Shown one piece after another: positions 26,404 through 36,800 of a stretch of 64,000 nt of DNA. The translations under genes were made by a program, and so were the position numbers. The notes beneath the pieces are model-generated. The model had not been told where the DNA came from. It worked only from the letters and a program-made list of their open reading frames with translations, and did not search any database. The number at the start of each line of letters is the position of its first letter. The first letter of the stretch is position 1. Source of the DNA: Bacteroidales bacterium UBA6431 (GTDB lineage Bacteria > Bacteroidota > Bacteroidia > Bacteroidales > UBA932); assembly GCA_002439095.1 (NCBI GenBank), contig DJOT01000022.1, forward strand, positions 3,586-67,585. The letters are read 5' to 3'.

Positions 26404-27551
26404 TATTTTATAAATTTAATTCTGGAATATCCAAGATCTCTTACGCCGTTGTCATCCTGATTGTGGGACCAGTAGATCTTGACTGTCTCACCTCCGGTCA
26501 GGTCGCCGTCCGCACCTATGAGATTAGGGTACCAGGCCGGAGATTTGATGGAGCCGAGGATCTTGACCGGCTTCGACCAGTGCAGGGCATCTTCGCTGTA
26601 TGTGATGACGACCCTCTTGCCCCAGGTGGCATAGACCATGACCCATTTTTCCAGATATGTGTTCCACATCACGGAAGGGTTGGCTCCCGACATGGAGGTC
26701 AGGTTGTCTATGGCGATGTTCTCCCCGCCAAGCCCGGTCTTCCCGTCGCAGGCCTCGATGGTGAAGCCGTTCCCGTCCCACTTCTTCCATGTGCCGGGCG
26801 CTCCGGCCGGATCGGAAGAGGCCGCCATGCAGAGGGTATTGGCACCGCTCGCGACCTTGCCCTGATAATAGCAGATATAGCGGGAATTCTTGGAATCCCA
26901 AACGACACAGCCGTCTCCAAGCCCCGTCCATGCCGGGGTGGCAGGTTTCGGATCCTTGTCGGTGATTATCGGCTGCGGATCGCGCCATGTCGCACCATAG
27001 TCGTCAGAATAGGCCACTCCGATGGACTTGTGCGCAGTTCCGCTGGCATCCCAATGGCTTTCGGCATGGAAGAAGCCCACATAACTGCCGGCCTTCTCAA
27101 GAGGGAATATGCCTATGAACCATGAGCCCCCGTCGTTGAATCCGTCTATGCGGACGAATTCCTTGCCCCAGATCTTGCTGGAGTTCACAAGTTTGGAGAT
27201 ATGGTCCTCAGGATACGGGGTATCCCCCACCGTGAGTGCATCCGTAGCCTCGCCCCAGAAGAGCTGCCATTGGTTACCTTTCTTCACAGGGATGAGCTTG
27301 CCGTCGGGCCAGTAGCCCTTCATGAATGTGCTCGATGTCTGTTCGGCAACTTTTGTCTCGCCAAGTGCGGCCTTGGCCTCGGCAATCTCCGTCCAGGTCT
27401 CCTCCGGCTCGTCAGGCTCTTCCGTCCCGGCGGTCTTGTTGGTCCACTTTGTCTGCGAAGGGTCAGGAGTCGGAATCCACTCCTTGGTGCAGGAGACAGC
27501 CGTCGAAATCACCACGGCCGCCCCCAGGATAATCAGATTCTTTATTTCCAT
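26403..27551 (-). CDS. Beta-propeller lipoprotein of the PUL
   Basis: A 382-aa protein with lipoprotein signal ending AVSC (about 21). Repeated blades with aspartate-box-like motifs (SDDYGATWRDPQPI, SEDALHWSKPV) suggest a sialidase-fold or GH43/DUF4185-like propeller. Catalytic residues cannot be assigned. It overlaps the SusD gene by 10 bp and is the first gene after SusCD, a usual place for a surface glycan-binding protein or endo-acting enzyme. Confidence 0.65.
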   Translation of the reverse strand: MEIKNLIILGAAVVISTAVSCTKEWIPTPDPSQTKWTNKTAGTEEPDEPEETWTEIAEAKAALGETKVAEQTSSTFMKGYWPDGKLIPVKKGNQWQLFWGEATDALTVGDTPYPEDHISKLVNSSKIWGKEFVRIDGFNDGGSWFIGIFPLEKAGSYVGFFHAESHWDASGTAHKSIGVAYSDDYGATWRDPQPIITDKDPKPATPAWTGLGDGCVVWDSKNSRYICYYQGKVASGANTLCMAASSDPAGAPGTWKKWDGNGFTIEACDGKTGLGGENIAIDNLTSMSGANPSVMWNTYLEKWVMVYATWGKRVVITYSEDALHWSKPVKILGSIKSPAWYPNLIGADGDLTGGETVKIYWSHNQDDNGVRDLGYSRIKFIK

Positions 27552-29125
27552 AGCGGGTTCTGCTCTATCGCCCCGTGAGAAGCGTCTATCACTGACTGAG
27601 GTATAGGGAAGATGGAGTGCTTCTCCTTGCAGTTCTCGCGCACGGCATCATAGCTGGCCTTGTACTTTTCGTCCAGCCCAACGGAGCGGAAAGCGTCCTG
27701 GAGTTTGCCGAAACGGACTAGATCCGCCCAGCGGTGTCCCTCGAAACAGAGTTCGAGACTGCGCTCCTTGAGGATGACCTCATCGAAAGCCGCACCGGAC
27801 GACATCGGGAGATCCACTCCCGGAGCCGGGATGTTGATGTCCTTGCCGAACCCGCGGCGGCGTACCTGGTTGACGCACTCGAGGGCCTCGGGTGAAGGAG
27901 CACCATCGGCGCGGTTCTCGGCCTCGGCGTACATCAAGAGGACGTCGGCATAGCGGATGATAGGGAAATTGATGTTGTTGCACCAGTTGGCCCATGTCTC
28001 GCCGCGGTCGGACTTGTCGAGAGGGTGGCGGAACTTATAGACCCAGTAGTTGTCCTTGTAGTTCTCGTCTCCCATGACCATCTCGGCCTTGCCGGTCTCC
28101 TTGCTCACTGCGATGTGACCGCCCGCGTTGACCGCCTCCCTGCGGAGGTCGGCCGGGTCAAACTTGTCGTACATCTCCTTGAACGTGCGGACCTGTGCCC
28201 AGTAGGCACTCTGCTCGTGAGGTACTCCGTCCACGGTGCCGACCTGCCCGCCGTAGAGTGAGTTGCTGGCCGTGTTGTCGAACTCCACGTCGAAGATGTA
28301 CTCGCTGTTGTGCTCGTGCTTGCCGTCGAACTGTGAGAAGTAGTCCTTGACCAGAGCGTATTTTCCGCTCGCTATGACTTCCTTGCATGCCTGCGCGGCA
28401 AGGGCTGCGGCGGACTTGTCCTCAAGAGGCTTGCCTGACATCTGGAGATAGGCGCGGGCCTTGAGGGCTGTGGCGGCATATTTCGTGGCGTGCCCTACTG
28501 TGTTCTCCACTGGAAGAAGCTCCTCCGCCTGCTCGTAATCGCTGATGACCTGTGCATAGACTTCAGAGAGAGATGCCTTGCGGGTATCAAGTTTGGAGAT
28601 GTCCGTGGTCTCGCTCAGCACGAGCGGAACTTCCCCGTAATAGCGTGCGAGCTGGAAATAGAACCACGCGCGCAGGAAGTGGGCTTCGCCCAGAATCCTC
28701 GCCCTGTCGGATTCGGAGACCTGGTCCCCGGTGTAGGCGTTGAGCCTGTCTATCACGACATTGGCCCTCTGGATACCTAGGTACTGCATAAACCAGACCT
28801 TCTCCACGAAGAGGTTCTCCGCAGTGTAGGTGTAGTTGCCGATGAGGTCCTCGCCGTTGTTGCCCGATGAGACATAGGCCTCGTCCGTGCCTATGCGGCC
28901 CCAGTACATAAAGCCGGTGAAATAGTCGCCGTAGCGGTGCTGGGCATCCCATTCCACAGAGGTGAAGGTGTAGTAGACACCGGTGAGCGCCATGTCGAAG
29001 TCGCTCGTGTTCCTGAAGAAGTTGTTGGTCGTTATGTTGCTCTCCACCTTGGTCTCCAGAAAATCGGCGCATGAGCAGATGGTCGCCGAGGCGAAGAGAA
29101 TTGCAAATATTCTTTTGACTTTCAT
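27542..29125 (-). CDS. SusD/RagB-like glycan-binding outer-membrane lipoprotein
   Basis: A 527-aa protein. Lipoprotein signal (ATICSC), then the SusD start FLETKVESNITTNNFFRN, with TPR-like helices (LRAWFYFQLARYYGEVPLV) and the typical SusD C-terminus (RRGFGKDIN, ERSLELCFEGHRWADLVR, IFPIPQSVIDAS). It sits on the SusC beta-barrel and captures oligosaccharide for import. 12 bp from susC. Confidence 0.95.
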   Translation of the reverse strand: MKVKRIFAILFASATICSCADFLETKVESNITTNNFFRNTSDFDMALTGVYYTFTSVEWDAQHRYGDYFTGFMYWGRIGTDEAYVSSGNNGEDLIGNYTYTAENLFVEKVWFMQYLGIQRANVVIDRLNAYTGDQVSESDRARILGEAHFLRAWFYFQLARYYGEVPLVLSETTDISKLDTRKASLSEVYAQVISDYEQAEELLPVENTVGHATKYAATALKARAYLQMSGKPLEDKSAAALAAQACKEVIASGKYALVKDYFSQFDGKHEHNSEYIFDVEFDNTASNSLYGGQVGTVDGVPHEQSAYWAQVRTFKEMYDKFDPADLRREAVNAGGHIAVSKETGKAEMVMGDENYKDNYWVYKFRHPLDKSDRGETWANWCNNINFPIIRYADVLLMYAEAENRADGAPSPEALECVNQVRRRGFGKDINIPAPGVDLPMSSGAAFDEVILKERSLELCFEGHRWADLVRFGKLQDAFRSVGLDEKYKASYDAVRENCKEKHSIFPIPQSVIDASHGAIEQNPLWK

Positions 29126-29137
29126 TGTCCTGTCCTC

Positions 29138-32100
29138 CTATTTGAATGAAAGGTTGACGCCGAGGGTGAATGTCCTCGCGTGAGGGAAGTTGCCGTAGTC
29201 GAAACCCTGCGAAAGTATCGCGGAGGCGCTGCTCTGGCTGATTCCGACCTCCGGGTCGTAGCCGGAGTACTTTGTGAAGGTGTAGATGTTGTCGGCTGAG
29301 ACATAGATCTTGCAGCCTTCGACATGCTTCGCCCTTGCAAGCAACTTGCTAGGAAGAGTGTATGTAAACCTTGCGGATGAGAATCTCAGGTAGGAAGCGT
29401 CCTCGACGAAAGCCGAAGAGACGAGTCCCTTGGAGATGTGCGCATAGTAGCGGGATGACTGGTTCTCCACTGTCCAGCGGTCGTTCCACTTGGCAATCTG
29501 GTTGGAACCGTCGCCGTTGAAGAAACCGATCATCGCATAGTTGGCATTGTAGAGGTCGTTGCCGTATGAATACTGGAAACCGAGGTAGAGGTTGAAGGCC
29601 TTCCAGTTGAAAGTCGTGGAGAATGCCCCGTAGAACTTCGGCAGGAAGTTGCCGATGACCTCGCGGTCGTTGTCGTCTATCTTGCCGTTGCCGTCACGGT
29701 CCCAGAGCTTGATTGAGCCGGGCTGCTCGCCTACTCCCTGGACAGGGACCCCCTCCTTGACCGTGTAGAGGTATGTCCCCGGTTTGGAAGGGTTCTCCTT
29801 GGATGTGAACTCGTCAAGCTGGTAGAGTCCGATGGCACGGTAGCCGTAGAACTCGCCCACACTGCCGCCCTCGCGGAGGATGACGGCGTTCTGGCCTCCG
29901 AGACAGTTGATGCCCAGGTAGATAGGAGCACCGTCCTGGCCGAGTTTCAGGATCTTGGAGTTGTTGTGGCTGATGTTGCCGCTGAAAGTCCACTGGAAGT
30001 CGCGGCTGTCGATGAGGGTCGCGTCCATGGAGAACTCGACTCCCATGTTGCGGATGCTGCCCACGTTCTGCCATGCCTTGGTGTAGCCGGAGATGTTGAG
30101 CACCGGGGCGTCGAGCAAGAGGTCACGGGTGGTCTTGTGGTAGAGGTCGAGGTCGAAGTGGAGCCTCTCGTCGAGGACGCCGAACTCGAGACCGAGGTTG
30201 TACTCCAGGGTCTTCTCCCAGGTGAGGTTCTCGTTGGCGAGGGTCACAGGGGACTGGCCGATGCTGAGGCTGGTGCCGAAGGCGGTGCTGGTGGTGTAGA
30301 GCTGCGCGAACGAGCCTGATGTCGGGACGTTGGAGTTGCCCACCTCGCCCACGGACGCCCTGAGCTTGAGGGTGCTGATGGCCCGGTTGTACTTGAGGAA
30401 CTCTTCCTGCTTGGCGTTCCAGGCGAACGCACCGGAGAAGAATGAGCCCCACTTGTTCTTGAGGAACGTGGACGTGCCGTCACGGCGGAACGTGAATGTC
30501 CCGATGTAGCGGTCATCGTAGGCATAGTTGCCACGGAAAATGAACGAGAGCATCGAGCCCGTGCTCGTGTTGGAGTAGGAGTGGAAGTCCTTGGCGAGCG
30601 AGAGGTTGTTGTAGCCCAGGGACTCGTTGGAGAACGATGACGCCTCGGTGGCGTTGTAGTAGTAGCGCGAACCCTGCTCGGTGACACCGGCCATGATGTT
30701 GAGGCGGTGCTTGCCGGCGAACACCGGCGACCATGTGAGGGTGTTCTCGTTGAGCCAGCCGAAGCTGGAGATGTTGGCCATGATGGCCTGGGCATTGTAC
30801 AGGTAGCCGCGCGGGGTCGTGGTCGGGTAGAACTGTTTGTCCTCCATCGAGTAGTTGTCGAAGCCGGCGGTGACCTTGAGGACAAGGTCGTCCAGGATGT
30901 TGTACTGGAGATATGAGTTGGCGATGGTTCGGCTCAAGATCTTCTTCATCTTGATGTCGTTGGCCATCGTCACGGGGTTCTGCTTGTTGGAGTCGTTGTA
31001 GTTGTTGATCATGTACTGCTCCACCCCGGCCCTGCGGAACATGGTCTGGGTCTGCTCGTCGCGCAGGTCGAATGGCTGCGAGAGGAGGGCGCTCATGATG
31101 GTGCCGACTGCGGTGCCGTCGCCTCCGGAGGTCGGCACGCCGTCGTCGATGATGCGGCTGAAGTTGATGTCAGCCCCGACCTTGAGCCTGTCGGAGAAGC
31201 TGTGGTCGATGTTCATCTTGGTGGTGAGCTTCTGCCAGTCGGTGCAGATGATGATGGACTCGTTCTGCATGTATGAGCCGCTGACGAGGAAGTTGGTCTT
31301 GTCGGTGGAGTGCTGGAGCGAGAGGTTGTGGTTGTGGATGAATCCGGTACGGTAGATCTGATCCTGCCAGTCGATGCTCCGGATCCTGTCGTAGTCGAAG
31401 TTACGCAGATTGCCGTCGGCATCGCTGAAGAGCAGGTACGCCGGGTTTGTCTCGTTCATCATGGACGCATATCCCCTGAAGTCAAGCATGTCATACTTGT
31501 GAGGGAGATTCTGCACGCTGACATATCCGTTGTACTGGATGCGCCCGTTGGAGGCGCGGCCCTTCTTGGTCGTGATCATGATGACGCCGTTGGCACCGCG
31601 GTTGCCGTAGATGGCAGTGGATGAAGCATCCTTGAGAACCTCTATGGAAGCGATGTCCTCGGTGTTGATCATCGAGAGGGAACTCATCTGCGAGTCCAGC
31701 CCGGACATTCCCATGCCGGAGGAAGTGGACACGTCACCGAGCGGGAAGCCGTCCACCACGATGAGAGGCGAAGTGGAGCCTGACAGGGATGCGGCACCGC
31801 GGATGAGCATCTTGGAAGCCGCACCCGGCTGGCCGCTGGTGGAGGAGACCATGAGGCCCGCGACTCCGCCCTTGAGGGCATCATCCACGGAGAACATCAC
31901 ATGGTTCTTGAGGTTGTCGGATTTGATGGAGGCCACAGAACCGGTCAGATCCTGACGGCGTGCGGTGCCGTAACCGATCACCACAGCATTGTCGAGGATC
32001 TCGGAGTCGGTCTCGAGGACAAAGTCGAGAACGGTCTTGCCCGAGGCGGCCTGCTCCTTGTCCTGATAGCCGATAAGGGATGCCACCAGAACGGCATCCG

Positions 32101-32299
32101 CCGATTTGACGGTGATAGAGTACCGCCCGTCATCATCTGTCGTCGCTCCGTTCGTGGTGCCTTTCTGGAATACATTGGCCCACGAAATCGGCTCACCGTG
32201 ACTGTCCGTCACACGACCGGTGATCTTAATCTGCTGCGCAAAGGCAGCGGCCCCCGCCGATGCGAGAAGCATCAGAGAGACAAGAAACCGTTTCATCAT
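29138..32299 (-). CDS. SusC/RagA-like TonB-dependent transporter
   Basis: A 1053-aa protein: signal peptide (MMKRFLVSLMLLASAGAAAF), carboxypeptidase-regulatory-like domain (ITGRVTDSHGEPISWANVF), SusC plug with VVIGYGTARRQDLTGSV, RGAASLSG and SIEVLKDASSTAIYGNRGAN, and a 22-stranded barrel ending in an aromatic-rich FTLGVNLSFK. Imports oligosaccharides using TonB energy. Start set at the double Met of the signal peptide (32299), not the Arg-rich upstream extension. Confidence 0.95.
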   Translation of the reverse strand: MMKRFLVSLMLLASAGAAAFAQQIKITGRVTDSHGEPISWANVFQKGTTNGATTDDDGRYSITVKSADAVLVASLIGYQDKEQAASGKTVLDFVLETDSEILDNAVVIGYGTARRQDLTGSVASIKSDNLKNHVMFSVDDALKGGVAGLMVSSTSGQPGAASKMLIRGAASLSGSTSPLIVVDGFPLGDVSTSSGMGMSGLDSQMSSLSMINTEDIASIEVLKDASSTAIYGNRGANGVIMITTKKGRASNGRIQYNGYVSVQNLPHKYDMLDFRGYASMMNETNPAYLLFSDADGNLRNFDYDRIRSIDWQDQIYRTGFIHNHNLSLQHSTDKTNFLVSGSYMQNESIIICTDWQKLTTKMNIDHSFSDRLKVGADINFSRIIDDGVPTSGGDGTAVGTIMSALLSQPFDLRDEQTQTMFRRAGVEQYMINNYNDSNKQNPVTMANDIKMKKILSRTIANSYLQYNILDDLVLKVTAGFDNYSMEDKQFYPTTTPRGYLYNAQAIMANISSFGWLNENTLTWSPVFAGKHRLNIMAGVTEQGSRYYYNATEASSFSNESLGYNNLSLAKDFHSYSNTSTGSMLSFIFRGNYAYDDRYIGTFTFRRDGTSTFLKNKWGSFFSGAFAWNAKQEEFLKYNRAISTLKLRASVGEVGNSNVPTSGSFAQLYTTSTAFGTSLSIGQSPVTLANENLTWEKTLEYNLGLEFGVLDERLHFDLDLYHKTTRDLLLDAPVLNISGYTKAWQNVGSIRNMGVEFSMDATLIDSRDFQWTFSGNISHNNSKILKLGQDGAPIYLGINCLGGQNAVILREGGSVGEFYGYRAIGLYQLDEFTSKENPSKPGTYLYTVKEGVPVQGVGEQPGSIKLWDRDGNGKIDDNDREVIGNFLPKFYGAFSTTFNWKAFNLYLGFQYSYGNDLYNANYAMIGFFNGDGSNQIAKWNDRWTVENQSSRYYAHISKGLVSSAFVEDASYLRFSSARFTYTLPSKLLARAKHVEGCKIYVSADNIYTFTKYSGYDPEVGISQSSASAILSQGFDYGNFPHARTFTLGVNLSFK

Positions 32300-32372
32300 C
32301 TGTCCGGGTAAACTTTTTAGAATGCAGTGCGCCCTTCGCCGGCGCACTGCATAAGGAATAAAAACAACTCGA

Positions 32373-33677
32373 TTATTCTTCTATAAGATTAATCTGGAAA
32401 TCATCGAAGTAGAACACGGCATCGACACCGGTGACACCGAGGGCGATGTAGCAGTTCCTCAGGACATCGCCAGGGTTGCCGCCGTTCTCGAGGGTGAACT
32501 CGAAGGAGTATTTCTTCCAGTCACCGGTGATAAGGTTCTCAAACCATACATCGGTCTCGCTCTCGGCCTGCATGGTGGTGATACCGCCGGCCCAGATGGA
32601 TGCCTGTGCGCCCTCCTCCTTGAATGTCTCGCCAGGGAAGACCTCGCTCCATGCATCTGAAGCCTTGAGGTTGCGCATAGGGTCGTGGAGCCAGTCAGGA
32701 ATCCAGTTGAAGACATTGACCCATGAGATGATGGCAGCAAGCTCGCCTTTGTTCTTTGCGAAAGCGGCAAGGCTTCCCTCTCCCATCTTGGCGGCCTCGG
32801 CCTTGGCCCAGAAAGACAGTTCGTATTTCTTTCCTACCTCCATCCTGGCGTTGTTGGACCAGTTGTTCCTGTGTGCCATCTCGAAAGCCTGGTTCTGGTC
32901 TGTCAGGGCATTGATGCCCTTGGCATCGACCCTGAGGCTGTGTGCGGTGCCGTGAGCTCCGCCATCGGCGACTGAAAGGCAGGCGTCAGTGCTCTCCTTG
33001 AACCAGCCGTACCATGCGAGGTTGGAAGTGGCGGCCTCGAAATCGAAGGCGCTGTACTCATCGTTGACGAGAAGAGGGTAGTTGCCGGCGATGAGGGTGG
33101 TCTCGAGGTTGAGCTTGGCCCCGTCGATGTCGCGGGTCACGGTGCAGGTCACCTTGACATTGTTGTCCTGCTCGTTCCACACCACCTTAGGTGAGGCATC
33201 GGTGGAAGTCGCAGGGGTTCCTCCCGGGAATGTCCACTCATAAGTGACGTTGCCGCCGGCGTTCTTGAAGTCGGCGAGGGAGAACGTGACTTCGCTCCCC
33301 TTCTTGGCGCAACCCTTAGGGGTGAGACCATCGACCTTGATGCTCGCGGAGAACTCGTCCTTGATGTCGATCTCCTTGGTCACCTCGTCTTTGGAACCGT
33401 CAGCATAGTTCACGGTGAGGGTGACGGACTTCTTGCCGGATTTGTTGAAGACGACATCCACGATGGCTTCAGAAGAAGTCGCCGGCGCGGCATCCTGGAA
33501 AGTCCAGGTGCGGGACTGTACATTGATTGACTGGTCCTCGAAAGTCACTTTCTCTCCAAGAAGCGCCTCCTGAGGGATCACATACTGGAAATCCTTGTCG
33601 ATAGGGGCATCCTCTTTCTTGCAGGAGACTGCGAGGACGAGGCCGCACAGGGCAGCGAAAGTAAAAAATCTTTTCAT
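32373..33677 (-). CDS. PKD-domain surface glycan-binding lipoprotein
   Basis: A 434-aa protein with signal MKRFFTFAALCGLVLAVSC. Two PKD/Ig-like domains (around 35-105 and 110-195, with RTWTFQDAAPATSS and TYEWTFPGGTPATSTD) precede a C-terminal jelly-roll-like module (FDFEAATSNLAWYGW onward). It precedes susC, so it probably is the first gene of the operon and a surface glycan-binding protein (SusE/F role). Confidence 0.75.
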   Translation of the reverse strand: MKRFFTFAALCGLVLAVSCKKEDAPIDKDFQYVIPQEALLGEKVTFEDQSINVQSRTWTFQDAAPATSSEAIVDVVFNKSGKKSVTLTVNYADGSKDEVTKEIDIKDEFSASIKVDGLTPKGCAKKGSEVTFSLADFKNAGGNVTYEWTFPGGTPATSTDASPKVVWNEQDNNVKVTCTVTRDIDGAKLNLETTLIAGNYPLLVNDEYSAFDFEAATSNLAWYGWFKESTDACLSVADGGAHGTAHSLRVDAKGINALTDQNQAFEMAHRNNWSNNARMEVGKKYELSFWAKAEAAKMGEGSLAAFAKNKGELAAIISWVNVFNWIPDWLHDPMRNLKASDAWSEVFPGETFKEEGAQASIWAGGITTMQAESETDVWFENLITGDWKKYSFEFTLENGGNPGDVLRNCYIALGVTGVDAVFYFDDFQINLIEE

Positions 33678-33864
33678 TTCAATTAGTAATTAGTGCAAGT
33701 GTTTTAAGCGGGACACGGCGGTCTGCCGCCGAATCCGGGCACAATAATAATGGACGGGAGGGCAAGGACAGTTTCACAAATCGTTCATATTTCCGCAATT
33801 CCGGAAAAAACTGGATTCGAGGCCAATGTCCGGGTCGCGCTCGGCAAGCCTAAATAAATGACAT
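33678..33864 (-). promoter_or_regulatory. PUL promoter region
   Basis: 187 bp between the regulator's stop and the first PUL gene. On the minus strand TTGC, then TATTATTG about 17 bp later (near 33745), is a weak promoter candidate. An inverted repeat TTCCG-GAATTG-CGGAA (about 33791-33806) could be a site for the hybrid regulator. Both are tentative. Confidence 0.35.
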
Positions 33865-36800
33865 TCAATTCTTTTTGTAATCTTTAGGCAACACCCCGAA
33901 CTCAGCGGCAAAAATCTTGGAGAAGTACGAAATGTTGTTGAAGCCGACGGCGTACATGACCTCCGAGACGGTCATCCCGGAGCCGGACGAGAGCAGTTGG
34001 GCCGCCCGCTTGAGGCGGATGCTGCGCAGGAACTGGATGGCGGACATGCCCGTTATGGACTTGATCTTCCTGTAGAGCTGCGGACGGGAGTAGCCTATGT
34101 TCTGGCAGAGTTCGTCAACCCCGTAACCGGGCTCGCTGATATGCTCCTCTATGTTGTCGATGCAGCTGCGGATGAACTTCTCATCCACAGGCGTGGCGGT
34201 CACCGCTGACGGCTCAAGGTTGACCTCGGTCCGGAACGACTGCCTCATGCACTCGCGCTGGCGGATGAGGTTGTCGATGCGGGACATCAGCAGATCGGCA
34301 TGGAAAGGCTTGGTTATGTAGTCGTCGGCGAGCATCTGATAGCCTTCCATCTTGTAGACGGGAAGGTCCCGCGCCGAGACGAGGATGACCGGGATGTGGG
34401 AGGTGACGTTGTTGTCCTTGATCCTCCGGCACAGCTCCAGCCCGTTGAGCCCCGGCATCACCACGTCCGTAAGGACGAGATCAGGCTGCTCGGAGATGGT
34501 CTTCTCATAGCCCTCGGACCCGTTTTTGGCGGTGATGACATTGTATCTGGTGGAAAGCAGCTGTGTGAGGTACTCCCTGAGCTCCGCACTGTCGTCCACC
34601 ACGAGCACGAGGTGCTCCCGTTCCACCCCGCCGGCAGTGGCGTGCCCGCCCCCGAACTCGGCAAGGGAGTCGTAGTTGGAGATGTGGTCGCTGTTCTCAT
34701 AGTCCCGGTCTATGTCCCCCGGGGCGAACTGCGAGCATCCGTACGGGAGGAAGACATGGAAGGAAGTCATCCCGCCCGGGACGGACTCCACCCAGATCCG
34801 TCCGGAATGCTCAAGCACGGCGGAGCGGCTGATTGACAGCCCGATGCCCATACCTCCCCTGTCGTTGTTGCGCCCCTGGCGGAAACGGTCGAAGACGTAC
34901 GGCAAGTCCTCGGGGAGTATGCCTATCCCGAGATTGGACACGGTAAGGCAGGCTCCCTCCAGCCCGTCCGGGGATGAGGTCTCCGACACTTCCACACTTA
35001 TCTGTCCGCCACGCTCTGGAGAATACTTGATGGCGTTGGACATGAGGTTGAGTATGACCTTCTCGATACTGTCCTTGTCGATGAAGACCTTCTGGCTCAA
35101 GGGCTCCAGCTTGACGGAGAACTCATATCCGCGGGCCTTGGCAAGAGGCTGGAACAGGAGACATATCTCCTCCACGAAGCGGGAGAAGTCGATCTCCACC
35201 ACATGCAGGCGCACAGCTCCGTTGTCGTATTTGCGCAGGTCGGTGATGGACTCTATATGCTTCTGGAGGATCTTGGCCGACTGGTCCACAAGCTGCAGAC
35301 GGCTTATGGTGGCCTTCCCGAGATTGGGGTTCTTGAGCAGCTCTTCGACCGGAGTGGTGATCAGGGTGAGAGGGGTCTTGATCTCGTGAAGGAAGTCAGT
35401 GTGGAACTTGAGCTCGTTTTCATTGCGCTCCTGCTGCTCTGCACGCAGTTTGTCGTCCATCTCCTGCTGATGCTTGAGTGCGTTGTCCCTTAGGGTCTTG
35501 GCTATGACCAGAGCTGCTGAAACCAGCAAGATGAGGACATACAGGATCCCGGCCGGCCACGATGCGTACCATGGAGGGAGTATATGCAGGCTGACTGAAG
35601 ACGGGGTCCCGCCCCAAAGCCCGTCGTTGTTGGAGCCGTAGACGACGAAGGTGTACCGCCCCGGCCTCAGGTTGAGATAGGAAGCCGACGGGTTGTTCCC
35701 TCCGGTGTAATGCCACTCGTCGTCCAGCCCCTGCATCCTGTATCTGTAGAGATTCTTGCCGGGCTGGGCGTAGTGCATCGAGGAGAAGCGGAACACCAGA
35801 TTGTTGTCGCCGTGTCCGAGCCGCAATGCGCCTGTCACGGGATCTTCCCTGCCGTTGACCGTCAACGAGGTGATGCGTACCCGCGGCGCGACAGGGTTGT
35901 CAGTGATTTCCACAGGGTTGAAGATGTTGAGCCCGTTGATGCCGCCGAACGCCATCCTGCCGTCCGGAAACATGGCCGCATCCCAGATCTTGAACGCGTT
36001 GCTCTGCAGGCCGTCGCTTCTCGTGAAAATCTTGACCCCCAGGGTCTTGGGAGAGAAGCGGATCAAGCCGTATCCTCCCATCCAGAAGTTCCCCTCAGAG
36101 TCCTCAAGGATGGACTCGAACTCGTTGTTGGGAAATCCCGGACATGTCTTCCTGTCATAGACTCTGAACTCCAGGCTGTCGGAGGCAGGGTCTGAAACGA
36201 GCTTGGCCAGGCCAAGTCCAAGCACGGACACCCACAGGCTGTCGTCAGCGGACTTGTGGATAAACGACACGAACTCACCGGCGCTATCTCCGGAGCGCAC
36301 ATGCACCCTGTCGATCTTCCTGACGTTCCCGTCTTCCGAGCACAGGATGCGGTTGAGTCCGGATCTTGTGCCCACCCATACTATATCTCCGTCAGAGAGT
36401 ATGTCGGTAGTGAAATCATCGCAGAGCGAAGAGGGATTCTTCCTCTCGTAGTGCAGACCGGCCCACCTGCCGTCCGACAGATGCCATACGCCCGAAGCCG
36501 TGGTGCCCCAAGTCGAACCATTGGAGCCATTGATGAACTTATAGACACTGATGGCCTCGGGAAATCCCGGGAGCCTCTTCATGGAGAAAGGCCGTCCGGC
36601 GCACGCGGAAGCCACATCCCGGGCAGCGATGATCCCGGCCCCATGATCCCACGAGCCGAGCCACATCGCCCCGTCGGCGGTCTCATATATCGCGGAGACC
36701 GGCATGGAGCGGAACATCGAGAGAGATTTACGGTCCAATATCTGGACCCGGCCGCCATCCATGACGGCCACATTGCCATCCCTCGAAGATGTCCACAGTC